Of a stretch of DNA of 64,000 nt, positions 1 to 7,804 are shown piece by piece. A program made the translations under genes and the position numbers. The notes beneath the pieces were generated by a model. The model did not search any database, had not been told where the DNA came from, and was given only the letters and a program-made list of their open reading frames with translations. Positions within the stretch are counted from its first letter, which is position 1, and each line of letters opens with the position of its first letter. Source of the DNA: an uncultured Pseudophaeobacter sp. GTDB taxonomy: Bacteria > Pseudomonadota > Alphaproteobacteria > Rhodobacterales > Rhodobacteraceae. The stretch lies in assembly GCA_905479575.1 (NCBI GenBank), contig CAJQNB010000005.1, positions 1-64,000 on the forward strand. Reading direction: 5' to 3'.

Positions 1-38
1 AGTAGCGAAAGCGCGGCAGTGTCGGTATTGTTCTTCAT
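1..38 (-). CDS. N-terminal fragment of an unidentified gene, cut by the window start
   Basis: Reading leftwards, an ATG at 38-36 opens a frame that stays open to base 1 (MKNNTDTAALSL...). It is preceded at a normal distance by a GGGAG ribosome binding site (positions 48-52). Only 12 full codons are visible, so the product cannot be named. It is divergent from the persulfide dioxygenase operon. In related bacteria that position is often taken by an ArsR-family regulator of the BigR/SqrR type, but nothing in the fragment proves this. Confidence 0.5.
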   Translation of the reverse strand, partial: MKNNTDTAALSL

Positions 39-189
39 GGCGTGATCTCCCTGGCGGTTGCTGCCGCCGGTTGGGTGGGTTCAGTTCACCCGGAGATTAC
101 GCCACCTTCAAATTTCCACCACCTTCGCGACACGACCGAAACTAATTTAGACTGATCCATAATCAAAGCGACAGCAGCACTTGAAACAT

Positions 190-205
190 ATTCCTTATTT
201 TGTAT
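190..205. promoter_or_regulatory. Candidate BigR/SqrR/SoxR-type operator before the blh operon
   Basis: The 16 bases read ATTC-CTTATTTT-GTAT, one mismatch from ATTC-N8-GAAT, which is the SqrR-type motif as I remember it from the literature and is perfect at three sox sites in this window. It lies in an AT-rich patch 33 bases before the blh start codon, where a repressor could block transcription. Assignment is by similarity only. Confidence 0.4.
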
Positions 206-238
206 ATATCAAATGAAACGAAAGGGAGTGCCCAGACA

Positions 239-1102
239 ATGAACCCCACCGTCAAAGCTTTTTTCGACGAGGCCACCAACACAGTATCCTACGTTCTGCG
301 GGACCCGACCGGAGTGGCCTGCGCTGTTGTCGATTCCGTGTTGGACTTTGATCATGCCTCGGGGCGCACCGACACGGCCTCGGCGGATGAGATCATCGCC
401 TGGATCACCGCAGAAGGGCTCAAATGTGAGTGGATCCTGGAGAGCCACGTGCATGCGGACCATCTCTCGGCGGCGCCCTATCTGCAGGAGCGTCTGGGCG
501 GCAAGATTGGCATTGGCGCCAATATCACCGTGGTTCAGGACACCTTTGGCAAGGTCTTCAACGAAGGCACAGCCTTTCAGCGCGATGGCAGCCAGTTTGA
601 TGCGCTGTTCAAAGAAGGCGACAGCTTTATGATTGGGCAACTGCGTGGCGACGTTCTGCACACGCCCGGCCATACCCCGGCCTGCCTGACCTATGTGATT
701 GGCGATGCGGCCTTTGTTGGCGACACCCTGTTCATGCCCGATTTTGGCACTGCGCGCTGCGATTTTCCCGGCGGCTCTTCCGAGGTGCTGTACCAGTCGA
801 TCCAAAAGATCCTGGCCCTGCCTGAGGAGACCCGGATCTTTGTCGGCCACGACTACAAGGCACCGGGGCGTGATGACTACGCCTGGGAAACCACCGTCGG
901 TGAGCAAAAAGCGCTCAACGTGCATATCGGGGAGGGTCGTCCACTGGAGGAGTTCACCGCAATGCGCGACGCACGCGATTCCACCTTGGCAATGCCGCGA
1001 CTGATCCTGCCCTCGCTGCAGGTCAATATGCGGGCAGGCCAGATGCCGGAACCGGACGAACAGGGCGACATCTTTCTGAAACTGCCGGTGAACAAGATTT
1101 AA
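239..1102 (+). CDS. blh: MBL-fold persulfide dioxygenase / Blh-type hydrolase
   Basis: A metallo-beta-lactamase fold protein of 287 aa, of the Blh/ETHE1-like group that oxidises glutathione persulfide to sulfite during sulfide detoxification. The HxHxDH metal motif is at residues 70-75 (HVHADH); later signatures are HTPGHT and FVGDTLF. The start at 239 is preferred over an in-frame upstream codon at 200 because AAGGGAGTG lies just before it and homologues begin near NPTVKAFFD. It heads an operon with two YeeE-type membrane proteins and a DUF442 sulfurtransferase, the arrangement of the BigR-controlled operons of Agrobacterium and Xylella. The persulfide role is inferred from family and neighbours. 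Confidence 0.9.
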   Translation: MNPTVKAFFDEATNTVSYVLRDPTGVACAVVDSVLDFDHASGRTDTASADEIIAWITAEGLKCEWILESHVHADHLSAAPYLQERLGGKIGIGANITVVQDTFGKVFNEGTAFQRDGSQFDALFKEGDSFMIGQLRGDVLHTPGHTPACLTYVIGDAAFVGDTLFMPDFGTARCDFPGGSSEVLYQSIQKILALPEETRIFVGHDYKAPGRDDYAWETTVGEQKALNVHIGEGRPLEEFTAMRDARDSTLAMPRLILPSLQVNMRAGQMPEPDEQGDIFLKLPVNKI

Positions 1103-1274
1103 TCCCCTGCTTTTGGGTTTGGCGGCATAGAAATTTCCCGCCAAACCGCTGTGGCTCGGTCGGGGGCAATTGCATGGTCAGATGGGCTTGTTCTCGCAGG
1201 CTGATCTGTCCATCGCGGCGGCAGGGATGAAACACGACCCGATAGCTAAATTGACAAAATAGGAACGCGCGAAA

Positions 1275-1703
1275 ATGGAAATGGATTGGATCTGGGGGCT
1301 CGTCGGTGGCGGCCTGATTGGATTGGGAGGCGCAGTCTTCCTGCTCGGCAATGGTCGCATCATGGGGGCCAGTGGCATTCTTGGTGGCCTAGTGGACGGC
1401 TCGGGCCGCAGCAATATGGCAGAGCGCCTGGTCTTTTTGATTGGGGTGCTGGTCGCGCCAATGCTGCTCTATCCCCTGTATCAAAACGGTGTGGACACGC
1501 ATATGACCAGCAATATTGCTGTGATCATTGCCGCTGGCCTGTTGGTTGGTATTGGCACCAGAATTGCCAATGGCTGCACCTCTGGCCATGGGGTATGTGG
1601 GATTTCCCGCCTGTCCCTGCGTGGCATTGTCGCCACCGTTTTCTATATCATTGCCGGCGGGGTCACCATTGCCCTGTTTCGCCACGTATTGGGAGTGATC
1701 TGA
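1275..1703 (+). CDS. YeeE/YedE-family membrane protein, first half-size subunit
   Basis: A 142-aa polytopic membrane protein with about four hydrophobic segments. It carries the family's conserved cysteine loop [11 protein letters not shown] near residue 97. Full-length YeeE/TsuA proteins (about 350 aa) import thiosulfate; here the fold appears split over two adjacent genes, as in BigR-type operons. AGGAA at 1261-1265 serves the ATG. Its stop overlaps the start of the next gene (TGATG), implying translational coupling and a heteromeric pair. Transport of a reduced sulfur species, perhaps export of a detoxification product or uptake of thiosulfate, is inferred from context. Confidence 0.87.
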   Translation: MEMDWIWGLVGGGLIGLGGAVFLLGNGRIMGASGILGGLVDGSGRSNMAERLVFLIGVLVAPMLLYPLYQNGVDTHMTSNIAVIIAAGLLVGIGTRIANGCTSGHGVCGISRLSLRGIVATVFYIIAGGVTIALFRHVLGVI

Positions 1704-2137
1704 TGCAGCGCTTGTTTCTCTCGCTTGTTTCCGGCGCGTTATTTGGTGCCGGGCTTTTTGTTTCCGGCATGACCGACACCACCAAGGTCCAGGGTTGGCT
1801 GGATGTCTTTGGCAGTTGGGATCCCACCCTCGCCTTTGTTATGGGCGGCGCCATTGTACCAATGTTTATCGCCTGGCGTCTGACCAAGGGGCGGCACCCC
1901 TTGGTTGGTGGAGAATTTCCCATTGCCCCGCGCCCGGAAATGGATCACCGGCTGATCACCGGATCCATTCTGTTTGGCATGGGCTGGGGACTGGCCGGTC
2001 TTTGCCCCGGACCAGCGATTGCCTCGCTCAGCTATAATGGCTCTGGGGGTCTTATCTTCATGGGGACGATGCTTGTGGGCATGTGGGCGGCGCCCTTTTT
2101 TGGCAGGCAACTGGACGGGCTGGCGGCAAAGGTTTAA
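1703..2137 (+). CDS. YeeE/YedE-family membrane protein, second half-size subunit
   Basis: A 144-aa membrane protein starting on the ATG at 1703 that overlaps the stop of the previous gene. It has four hydrophobic segments and the second-half signature GLCPGPAIAS, whose cysteine would face the conserved cysteine loop of its partner in a two-subunit version of the YeeE/TsuA fold. It is followed after 10 bases by the sulfurtransferase gene, so all four genes are probably one transcript. Family assignment is solid; the exact substrate is unknown. Confidence 0.87.
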   Translation: MQRLFLSLVSGALFGAGLFVSGMTDTTKVQGWLDVFGSWDPTLAFVMGGAIVPMFIAWRLTKGRHPLVGGEFPIAPRPEMDHRLITGSILFGMGWGLAGLCPGPAIASLSYNGSGGLIFMGTMLVGMWAAPFFGRQLDGLAAKV

Positions 2138-2147
2138 AGAACCCACC

Positions 2148-2573
2148 ATGGATGCACGTATAATCACCCCCCGCTACGCCGTCTCGCCGCAAATCTCGGC
2201 GGAAGACATGCCAAAAATCGTTGCTGACGGCTACAAAACGGTGATTTGCAATCGCCCGGATTCCGAAGTCCCGCCCAGCCATCAGGCCGCTGCCATTCGT
2301 GCCGCAGCCGAGGCGGCAGGGCTGATCTTTCGGGAGCTGCCGCTCACCCATCAGACCATGACACCAGAAAATGTCGCGCAACAGCGCGCCTTTTATGAAG
2401 AAAGCCCAGGCCCGGTTTTGGCCTATTGTGCCTCTGGAACCCGCTGTTCGGTGATCTGGTCTCTCGGTGTTGCCACCGAAATGAGCCCGGACGAGATTTT
2501 GCAAAAAACCAGCGCTGCTGGCTATCAACTTGATGGTCTGCGGCCGGCACTGGAAACAATCTTCGCCGGATAA
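2148..2573 (+). CDS. DUF442 / TIGR01244-family sulfurtransferase (rhodanese/phosphatase-like fold)
   Basis: A 141-aa protein of the family found as the N-terminal domain of many Blh proteins. The active-site loop is CASGTR, with Cys94 as the likely sulfur-carrying residue; Cys34 and Cys100 are further candidates. It probably moves persulfide sulfur to or from the dioxygenase encoded at the head of the operon, since here the two domains are separate genes. The ATG at 2148 gives the family's normal length; a longer frame reading back into the preceding gene is not used. Confidence 0.85.
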   Translation: MDARIITPRYAVSPQISAEDMPKIVADGYKTVICNRPDSEVPPSHQAAAIRAAAEAAGLIFRELPLTHQTMTPENVAQQRAFYEESPGPVLAYCASGTRCSVIWSLGVATEMSPDEILQKTSAAGYQLDGLRPALETIFAG

Positions 2574-2664
2574 ATGTGGCAAGCCCCCTGTGGTTCGCCC
2601 GCGGGGGGGATACGGCGTTTGAACACTGCGGTGCATCCTGCCCGCCAGTCAAACCCAAAGGGCG

Positions 2665-2707
2665 CAAACCAAAGGCCCGGCCATCATTTGGCCGGGCCTT
2701 TGGTTTG
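2665..2707. terminator. Bidirectional terminator between the blh operon and the FliM-like gene
   Basis: A perfect 19-bp stem (2665-2683 with 2689-2707) around a 5-base loop, GC-rich in the middle with A/T-rich ends. It sits between two convergent transcription units, so it most likely stops both. Confidence 0.9.
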
Positions 2708-2769
2708 TTGTCTTGCGACAAAGCAGCTGCCGACCGTCGCTACAGAACGCCACGATCGGGTCGGCGGCA

Positions 2770-4131
2770 TCAGAGCCCAGGTGCTGCGTCCCCTTCCAGG
2801 CCTGCAAGTTTTGATATTTCTGCAGCCGCATCATCGGGGTTAAACTGATCCGCGCCATCACCAAGCCCGGCGAACTCCCCCATTGGGGCTGCGCTCAGAT
2901 CCGCGCCCAGGTCCGCGCCCAGATCCCCACCGAGACCGCTGCCAAGGTCGCCTCCCAGGTTGCCCAGATCCGCACCAAGGTCCGCTCCTAAGCCAAGCCC
3001 AAGATCGCCCCCGAGATCACTCATGTCGTCGTCCATCCCAGCGGGATCAGAGCCCATGCCATCCAGGGTAAGCCCCCCTGCCGGAGCCCCAAAGCCCATG
3101 GGGTCATCCAGTGGATCCTGCAAATCCTGCGCCGCAATCCCCAGATCCAGCGTTGCCGGTTCTTCGATCATAGGCAGAGCCGGGGGCACGTCAGAACCAA
3201 TGCTATCGGCAAACCCATCGCCCATTTGAGCGGGGTCCGCCTGCTGGCTGGGTCCAGTGTTCAACCGCACCGCACGGGCGCCATTCAACTGGCCCAGACG
3301 GCCCTTGGCAATGGAATGACCGCCAATGTCGATTAAATCGGTTTCATACAAAAAGGCCTGATCCAGCGGCAGCACTTCGCCCACGCGCAGGGCCGAAAAT
3401 TCATTCAACGGCACCCGCACCTTGCACAGAATCGCAGAGAGCTCCGCCCGCATGGCCCCCATGCCGCCAGCCAAGGTTGGCCCGGATTTTGCACCGCTCA
3501 GGCCGAGCTCCTCTGGGGTGGGTTCCGGCAGGATCAGCTTCAGCTCCCCCTGCATCGCCCCAATGGCCAAATCCACAGTCATGGTGATCAGACGGTAGTC
3601 TTCCCGCTCCATCCCCAGGATCAGCGAGCGCACGTCTTCGATCTGTGCGCCGTAGCGATAGCCAGAAAACACCAGTTGATCTTTTTCCCCCTGCAACAAC
3701 GCCTGCACCTTGGAAAAGGACTTTTCCAGGAACTCTGCGGTCATCGCCGCATCCGTTGGGGTGTAGTTCCGCTCAGATGGGGCCTTGCCCATGATCTGGC
3801 CAATGGTCTGTTTCTGGATCAAGGCCGTCACCAGCGCCGCATCCAAGGTGGCCGCGCCAATCCGTCCGTCGGGCCCGTCGAGAATCACCAATAGATCCTT
3901 GTCAGACAGCTCTTCGACCAGGTCTTCGGGGGCACGGTTGGCCTGGCGCGCCGCCAGAACGGCCAGCGGCAGGTCGCATTGCTCCGACGCCGCACGGGCA
4001 AGCGAACGACGCAAAGCTTTGAGGGTCAAAGACCCTTTTTGAGCCGCTCCCCCGTCCTTTGACGCCGCAAGTTTACGCGCGAGTCCACCGGACCCGCCGT
4101 TCCCAGCTTGCTGTTTTTCCGCTTCAGACAT
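2770..4131 (-). CDS. FliM/FliN-family (SpoA-domain) protein with a Gly-Asp-Leu repeat tail
   Basis: A 453-aa protein. Residues about 25-230 resemble the FliM middle region, and about 232-300 form a SpoA surface-presentation domain (LSAILCKVRVPL...GQLNGARAVRLN). Normal FliM is roughly 330 aa. Here an acidic extension of about 150 residues follows, with a stretch at 372-413 built from GADLG, GGDLG and GSGLG units (bases 2893-3018). No other flagellar gene lies nearby; the next gene upstream is a sensor kinase 68 bases away. It may be a divergent flagellar C-ring component or a motor-switch-like protein with another role. The domain call is firm, the cellular role is not. Confidence 0.75.
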   Translation of the reverse strand: MSEAEKQQAGNGGSGGLARKLAASKDGGAAQKGSLTLKALRRSLARAASEQCDLPLAVLAARQANRAPEDLVEELSDKDLLVILDGPDGRIGAATLDAALVTALIQKQTIGQIMGKAPSERNYTPTDAAMTAEFLEKSFSKVQALLQGEKDQLVFSGYRYGAQIEDVRSLILGMEREDYRLITMTVDLAIGAMQGELKLILPEPTPEELGLSGAKSGPTLAGGMGAMRAELSAILCKVRVPLNEFSALRVGEVLPLDQAFLYETDLIDIGGHSIAKGRLGQLNGARAVRLNTGPSQQADPAQMGDGFADSIGSDVPPALPMIEEPATLDLGIAAQDLQDPLDDPMGFGAPAGGLTLDGMGSDPAGMDDDMSDLGGDLGLGLGADLGADLGNLGGDLGSGLGGDLGADLGADLSAAPMGEFAGLGDGADQFNPDDAAAEISKLAGLEGDAAPGL

Positions 4132-4199
4132 CAGCCATCAACCTGCACGTTTTGCGCTCCCTTTTTAATTGTCTTAACGCCCGTTCGTTACCAAGACCT

Positions 4200-6893
4200 T
4201 TAAAACGCCCCCTCCGGGGAGATTTTCCGCGCAAATGGCAGGGAAATTCTGAAACTGCCTCCCTTTTGCCCCGGCAGGTAGGAAATGTCGCCCTCAAGGC
4301 GCTGCATGATCTCACGGCAAATCGCCAACCCAAGCCCGGCTCCCCCGGCCCGTTCGGGGCTAACCCGCGAGAATTTCTCAAAAATTAGCTGTTGGTGGTC
4401 AGCGGGAACGCCGCTGCCATTGTCGGTGAAATCTATCCAGACCTCCCCTAAGCTGCGGGTCACCCGAATGGTCATTTCCGCCGGTTGCCCGTCGCAATAC
4501 TTCTGGGCATTGGCAATCAGGTTGATAAAGACCTGCGCCAATCGATCCAGGTCAGAGGAAATCCGTATTTGCTCTGATTTTGGGTCGCGGTGCACCTGAA
4601 TGGGGTGATCCGAACCCGCCAAAGCAGTGGAAATCGCATGGTCCATCACCTCGCTCAGAGTCCCCGTCGACATATTCAAACTCACCTGTCCGCTTTCCAG
4701 CACGCTCAGGTCCAACAAATCATTCAACAGCCGGGTCAGACGCAGCGCCTCGTCATGGATGATGGTGGCATACCGGGCTTTGTCCGCCAAAGGCATATCG
4801 CCCTCATCGCGCAGGATCTCGGAGAAGGCCCGGATTGAGGTCATCGGCGTGCGCAGCTCATGGCTCACCTGGCTGAGAAAGGCATCTTTTTGCTGGGAAA
4901 TCTGGGTCAGCTTTTCATTGGAGACCCGCAATTGTCGTGCGGTGCGCGACAGTTCCGCGGATTGCTCTTCCAGTTGATTGGAGTACTCCAGCATCTGCGC
5001 CGTTTCATCCGCCACCGCCAGCAGATCCTGCACCGACACCGAGGAGCCGCCGACGATTTGGCCAATCATCGCATGGGCCGCGGCCGCCCCGATCGAGGCC
5101 CCCAGTTCGCGCTCCAGCCGCTCCAGGAAGGCCGGTGTGGGCTCTGGCAGGGTGCCGCGCCCGCCTTGCCTGACAAGTTCACGTTGAAAAAACGCCTGCG
5201 CCTCGGTCGCGCCTAAGATGCGTTGCGACATCACCATCAGATCTTCGCTTTGCGCCACAGAGCCAGTCCAGCCGCGTGGCCCCGAGGAATGTTCAAACAC
5301 ATTGACAAACTGCGCGCCCTGCAAACGCTCAATAGGGCTTGGAAAGGTCATCAGCGAGACCAGACAAAACACCACCGCATTGAGGCTCATCGACCAGAGC
5401 ACCGCATGCACCGTGGAATCCAGCCCTTCGATACCAAACAGGGCCTGTGGGCGCAGCCAAGAGAGGCCAAACAGCCCTTCGGCCAGGATATGATCCGGCA
5501 ACAAGCCCCCCCCCAAGGCCGGCAGCAACATGGTATAGACCCAGATGGCAAAGCCCACGGACAGGCCACAAAGGGCGCCGGTACGGGTGGCACCGCGCCA
5601 GAACAGCCCGCCAACAAGTGGCGGCAACATCTGGGAAATACCGGCAAACGAGATCAACCCCACGGCGGCCAGCGCGGCGCCACCGCCGGAGAGCTTGTAA
5701 TAGAAATACCCCAGGCCAAGAATGACAGCGATGGAGATCCGCCGGGCAAACAGCACCACATTGCGCACGTCTCCGGACACCGAAGCCCCCTCGCCGCCTT
5801 GCAGATGCAGCCAGATCGGCATCACCATATGGTTCGACACCATGGTCGACAGCGCCATCGCCGCCACGATCACCATCGATGTAGCCGAGGAAAATCCGCC
5901 CAGGAAAGACAGCATCGCCAGCCCCTGTTGCCCCTGTGACAGAGGCAAGGCCAGGACAAACAGATCCGGGTTTGATCCCGGCGGCAGCAGCTCCAGGCCG
6001 ATGGCCGCAATCGGCACCACAAACATCGAAATCAGAAACAGATAAAGCGGAAAGGCCCAGGCCGCGACCCGCAGATGGCGCTCGTCCTCGTTCTCGACGA
6101 CCATGACCTGAAACATTCGCGGCAGGCAGACAAAGGCCGCAGCGGACAGGAAGGTAATGGTTGCCCAGCGGCCACCATCCACCCGCCAATCACCAATTTG
6201 CGAGGCATCAATCCGCGCCAGTGTATCTGAGATCCCATCGGACAGACCCCAGACCACAAAGATACCAACCGCCAGCAGCGCCACCAGTTTGACCACCGCC
6301 TCCAGCGCCACCGCCGTGACCACGCCGTGGTGGCGTTCATTCGCGTTCAGGTTGCGGGTTCCAAACAGAATGGCAAAGACCGCCAGCCCCGCAGTCACCC
6401 AGAACACCGTCGTGGTCTCGTGGTAGCTGCGCAGCGGATCGGCCTCGGCAAAAGTTGAAAAAGACAGGGTAATAGACTGTAGTTGCAGGGAAATATACGG
6501 GGTAATGCCAATCACCGCCAGGACCGTGACACCGATGGCCAGAGCATTGGACTTGCCATAGCGTGCCGACAACAGATCCGCGATCGAAGTCACCCGCTGG
6601 CTGCGCCCAACCCGGACCAGTTTACGCAGCCCCCACCACCAGCCAACCATGACCAGAGTCGGCCCCAGATAGATGGTCAGAAATTCCAGCCCTGAACGCG
6701 CCGCGTATCCGACCGCCCCGTAAAATGTCCAGGCTGTACAGTAAATTGACAGGGACAGTGTATAAATCAGCGGCGAGCGTATCCAGGCAGAGCTTTGGCC
6801 GCGCGCGGCGCGGCGGTCCGCAACAAAGGCAACAAAGAACAACAACGCCACATAGGCCAGACAGACCAGCGCCAGAACATTAAGCGAGGCCAT
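4200..6893 (-). CDS. Sodium:solute symporter-type sensor histidine kinase (CbrA-like)
   Basis: A hybrid membrane kinase of 897 aa. Residues 1 to about 500 are a solute:sodium symporter module with some 13 transmembrane segments. A linker and coiled coil follow, then HisKA with phospho-acceptor His678 (SHELRTP), and an HATPase with N box (NLIANAQKY), G1 (DNGSGVP) and G2 (GGAGLGLAI). The start at 6893 overlaps the upstream stop as TGATG and gives the hydrophobic start expected; a longer frame to 7076 is spurious. The layout matches CbrA-type kinases, which couple transport or sensing of a carbon/nitrogen source to transcription. The cognate regulator is likely the single-domain receiver encoded at 7311-7709. 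The ligand cannot be read from sequence. Confidence 0.9.
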   Translation of the reverse strand: MASLNVLALVCLAYVALLFFVAFVADRRAARGQSSAWIRSPLIYTLSLSIYCTAWTFYGAVGYAARSGLEFLTIYLGPTLVMVGWWWGLRKLVRVGRSQRVTSIADLLSARYGKSNALAIGVTVLAVIGITPYISLQLQSITLSFSTFAEADPLRSYHETTTVFWVTAGLAVFAILFGTRNLNANERHHGVVTAVALEAVVKLVALLAVGIFVVWGLSDGISDTLARIDASQIGDWRVDGGRWATITFLSAAAFVCLPRMFQVMVVENEDERHLRVAAWAFPLYLFLISMFVVPIAAIGLELLPPGSNPDLFVLALPLSQGQQGLAMLSFLGGFSSATSMVIVAAMALSTMVSNHMVMPIWLHLQGGEGASVSGDVRNVVLFARRISIAVILGLGYFYYKLSGGGAALAAVGLISFAGISQMLPPLVGGLFWRGATRTGALCGLSVGFAIWVYTMLLPALGGGLLPDHILAEGLFGLSWLRPQALFGIEGLDSTVHAVLWSMSLNAVVFCLVSLMTFPSPIERLQGAQFVNVFEHSSGPRGWTGSVAQSEDLMVMSQRILGATEAQAFFQRELVRQGGRGTLPEPTPAFLERLERELGASIGAAAAHAMIGQIVGGSSVSVQDLLAVADETAQMLEYSNQLEEQSAELSRTARQLRVSNEKLTQISQQKDAFLSQVSHELRTPMTSIRAFSEILRDEGDMPLADKARYATIIHDEALRLTRLLNDLLDLSVLESGQVSLNMSTGTLSEVMDHAISTALAGSDHPIQVHRDPKSEQIRISSDLDRLAQVFINLIANAQKYCDGQPAEMTIRVTRSLGEVWIDFTDNGSGVPADHQQLIFEKFSRVSPERAGGAGLGLAICREIMQRLEGDISYLPGQKGGSFRISLPFARKISPEGAF

Positions 6894-7216
6894 CAGCTCT
6901 TGTCGTCCTGAGGGCCGCCCTCTGTCCAGTGCCCGGCCCAAAGCCGCACCGCCAATCCAAAGACAAAGCTGGCAGCGATCAAACCGCCCCAGACCGCAAA
7001 GATGTAGGTGATTGCAGCAGAGGTGGCCATGCCACCGTGATTGCCGGGGGCAGGATAGGGATCTGGATTTGGCCACATCAGGGGCACCGTAAACAGCAAT
7101 GCGCCCAGAATGGGCAGCAAGCGGGCAATATCCATCAGGCGACGACGACGATAGGTGCGCCGCTCTACAAAGGGGCTTTTGAACGCGTCCTGATGCCCTG
7201 CCCCATCGCCGCGCAT
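6893..7216 (-). CDS. Small membrane protein coupled to the symporter-kinase
   Basis: A 107-aa protein with a basic N-terminus (ERRTYRRRR near residue 19) followed by two hydrophobic segments (about 28-48 and 60-87). Its stop overlaps the kinase start by one base, so the two are translationally coupled. I do not recognise a named family. The tight linkage suggests an accessory subunit of the kinase's transporter half. The start at 7216 is chosen from a plausible upstream GGAAC; a start at MDIARLL, 27 codons later, is possible. Confidence 0.7.
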   Translation of the reverse strand: MRGDGAGHQDAFKSPFVERRTYRRRRLMDIARLLPILGALLFTVPLMWPNPDPYPAPGNHGGMATSAAITYIFAVWGGLIAASFVFGLAVRLWAGHWTEGGPQDDKS

Positions 7217-7310
7217 CACAGCTGTTCCAGGGTAACTATGGTGGCAGTTTCCATGAAAACTTGCGGGCCTGTCACAGGGCTGCGCGCCGGGCTGCTGGCG
7301 GGCGGACAAT

Positions 7311-7709
7311 TCACGGGGCGGCGTCCTGCGGTTCCTGATAGGCCTGCGCATAAAGGTCGCGCACCGCCGTCAGCACCTCGGAATTGGAAAAAGGCTTGGT
7401 CATAAACCGGGTCACCCCAGCTTTTTCCGCCATTTCGCGATCTTTTAGCTGGCCACGGGCGGTCAGCATCAAGACCGGCAGGCGCTGCATCTGTTCGACA
7501 AGGCGCAGCTCTTGGATCACCTCAAGACCGCTTTTCCCCGGCAGCATCAGATCAAGGATCACCAGGTCGGGGCTGGCAGCCTGGATGACCTCCGCCGCGT
7601 CACTGCCATTTCCATGCACATCCACAGTCCAATTGTCGCGGGTCAGCAGAAACCGAATGGCCTCTGCGATATTTGGCTCATCTTCAATTAAAACGACATG
7701 TCTGCTCAT
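7311..7709 (-). CDS. Single-domain response regulator (CheY-like receiver)
   Basis: A 132-aa receiver domain without an output domain. The acidic pocket (IEDEP), phospho-acceptor Asp53 (LVILDLMLPG), Thr83 and Lys105 (FMTKPF) are all present, so it should be phosphorylatable. It lies 94 bases upstream of the small membrane protein and symporter-kinase genes on the same strand and is probably their partner. Lacking a DNA-binding domain, it must act through protein contacts or as a phosphate relay or sink. Confidence 0.9.
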   Translation of the reverse strand: MSRHVVLIEDEPNIAEAIRFLLTRDNWTVDVHGNGSDAAEVIQAASPDLVILDLMLPGKSGLEVIQELRLVEQMQRLPVLMLTARGQLKDREMAEKAGVTRFMTKPFSNSEVLTAVRDLYAQAYQEPQDAAP

Positions 7710-7804
7710 TGGCAGAAGTTCCTCCCAGCGCGGCTATTTCGGACTGTTTTGCCCAAGACCACGTTCTCATCCCAGGGCAGACTACCCCTGCCGCCGGGCA
7801 CAAG

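Noticed and set aside
2893-3018. Repeats resembling RTX calcium-binding units in the FliM-like tail
   Set aside because: The units are GxDLG of varying length and lack the GGxGxDxUx nonapeptide.
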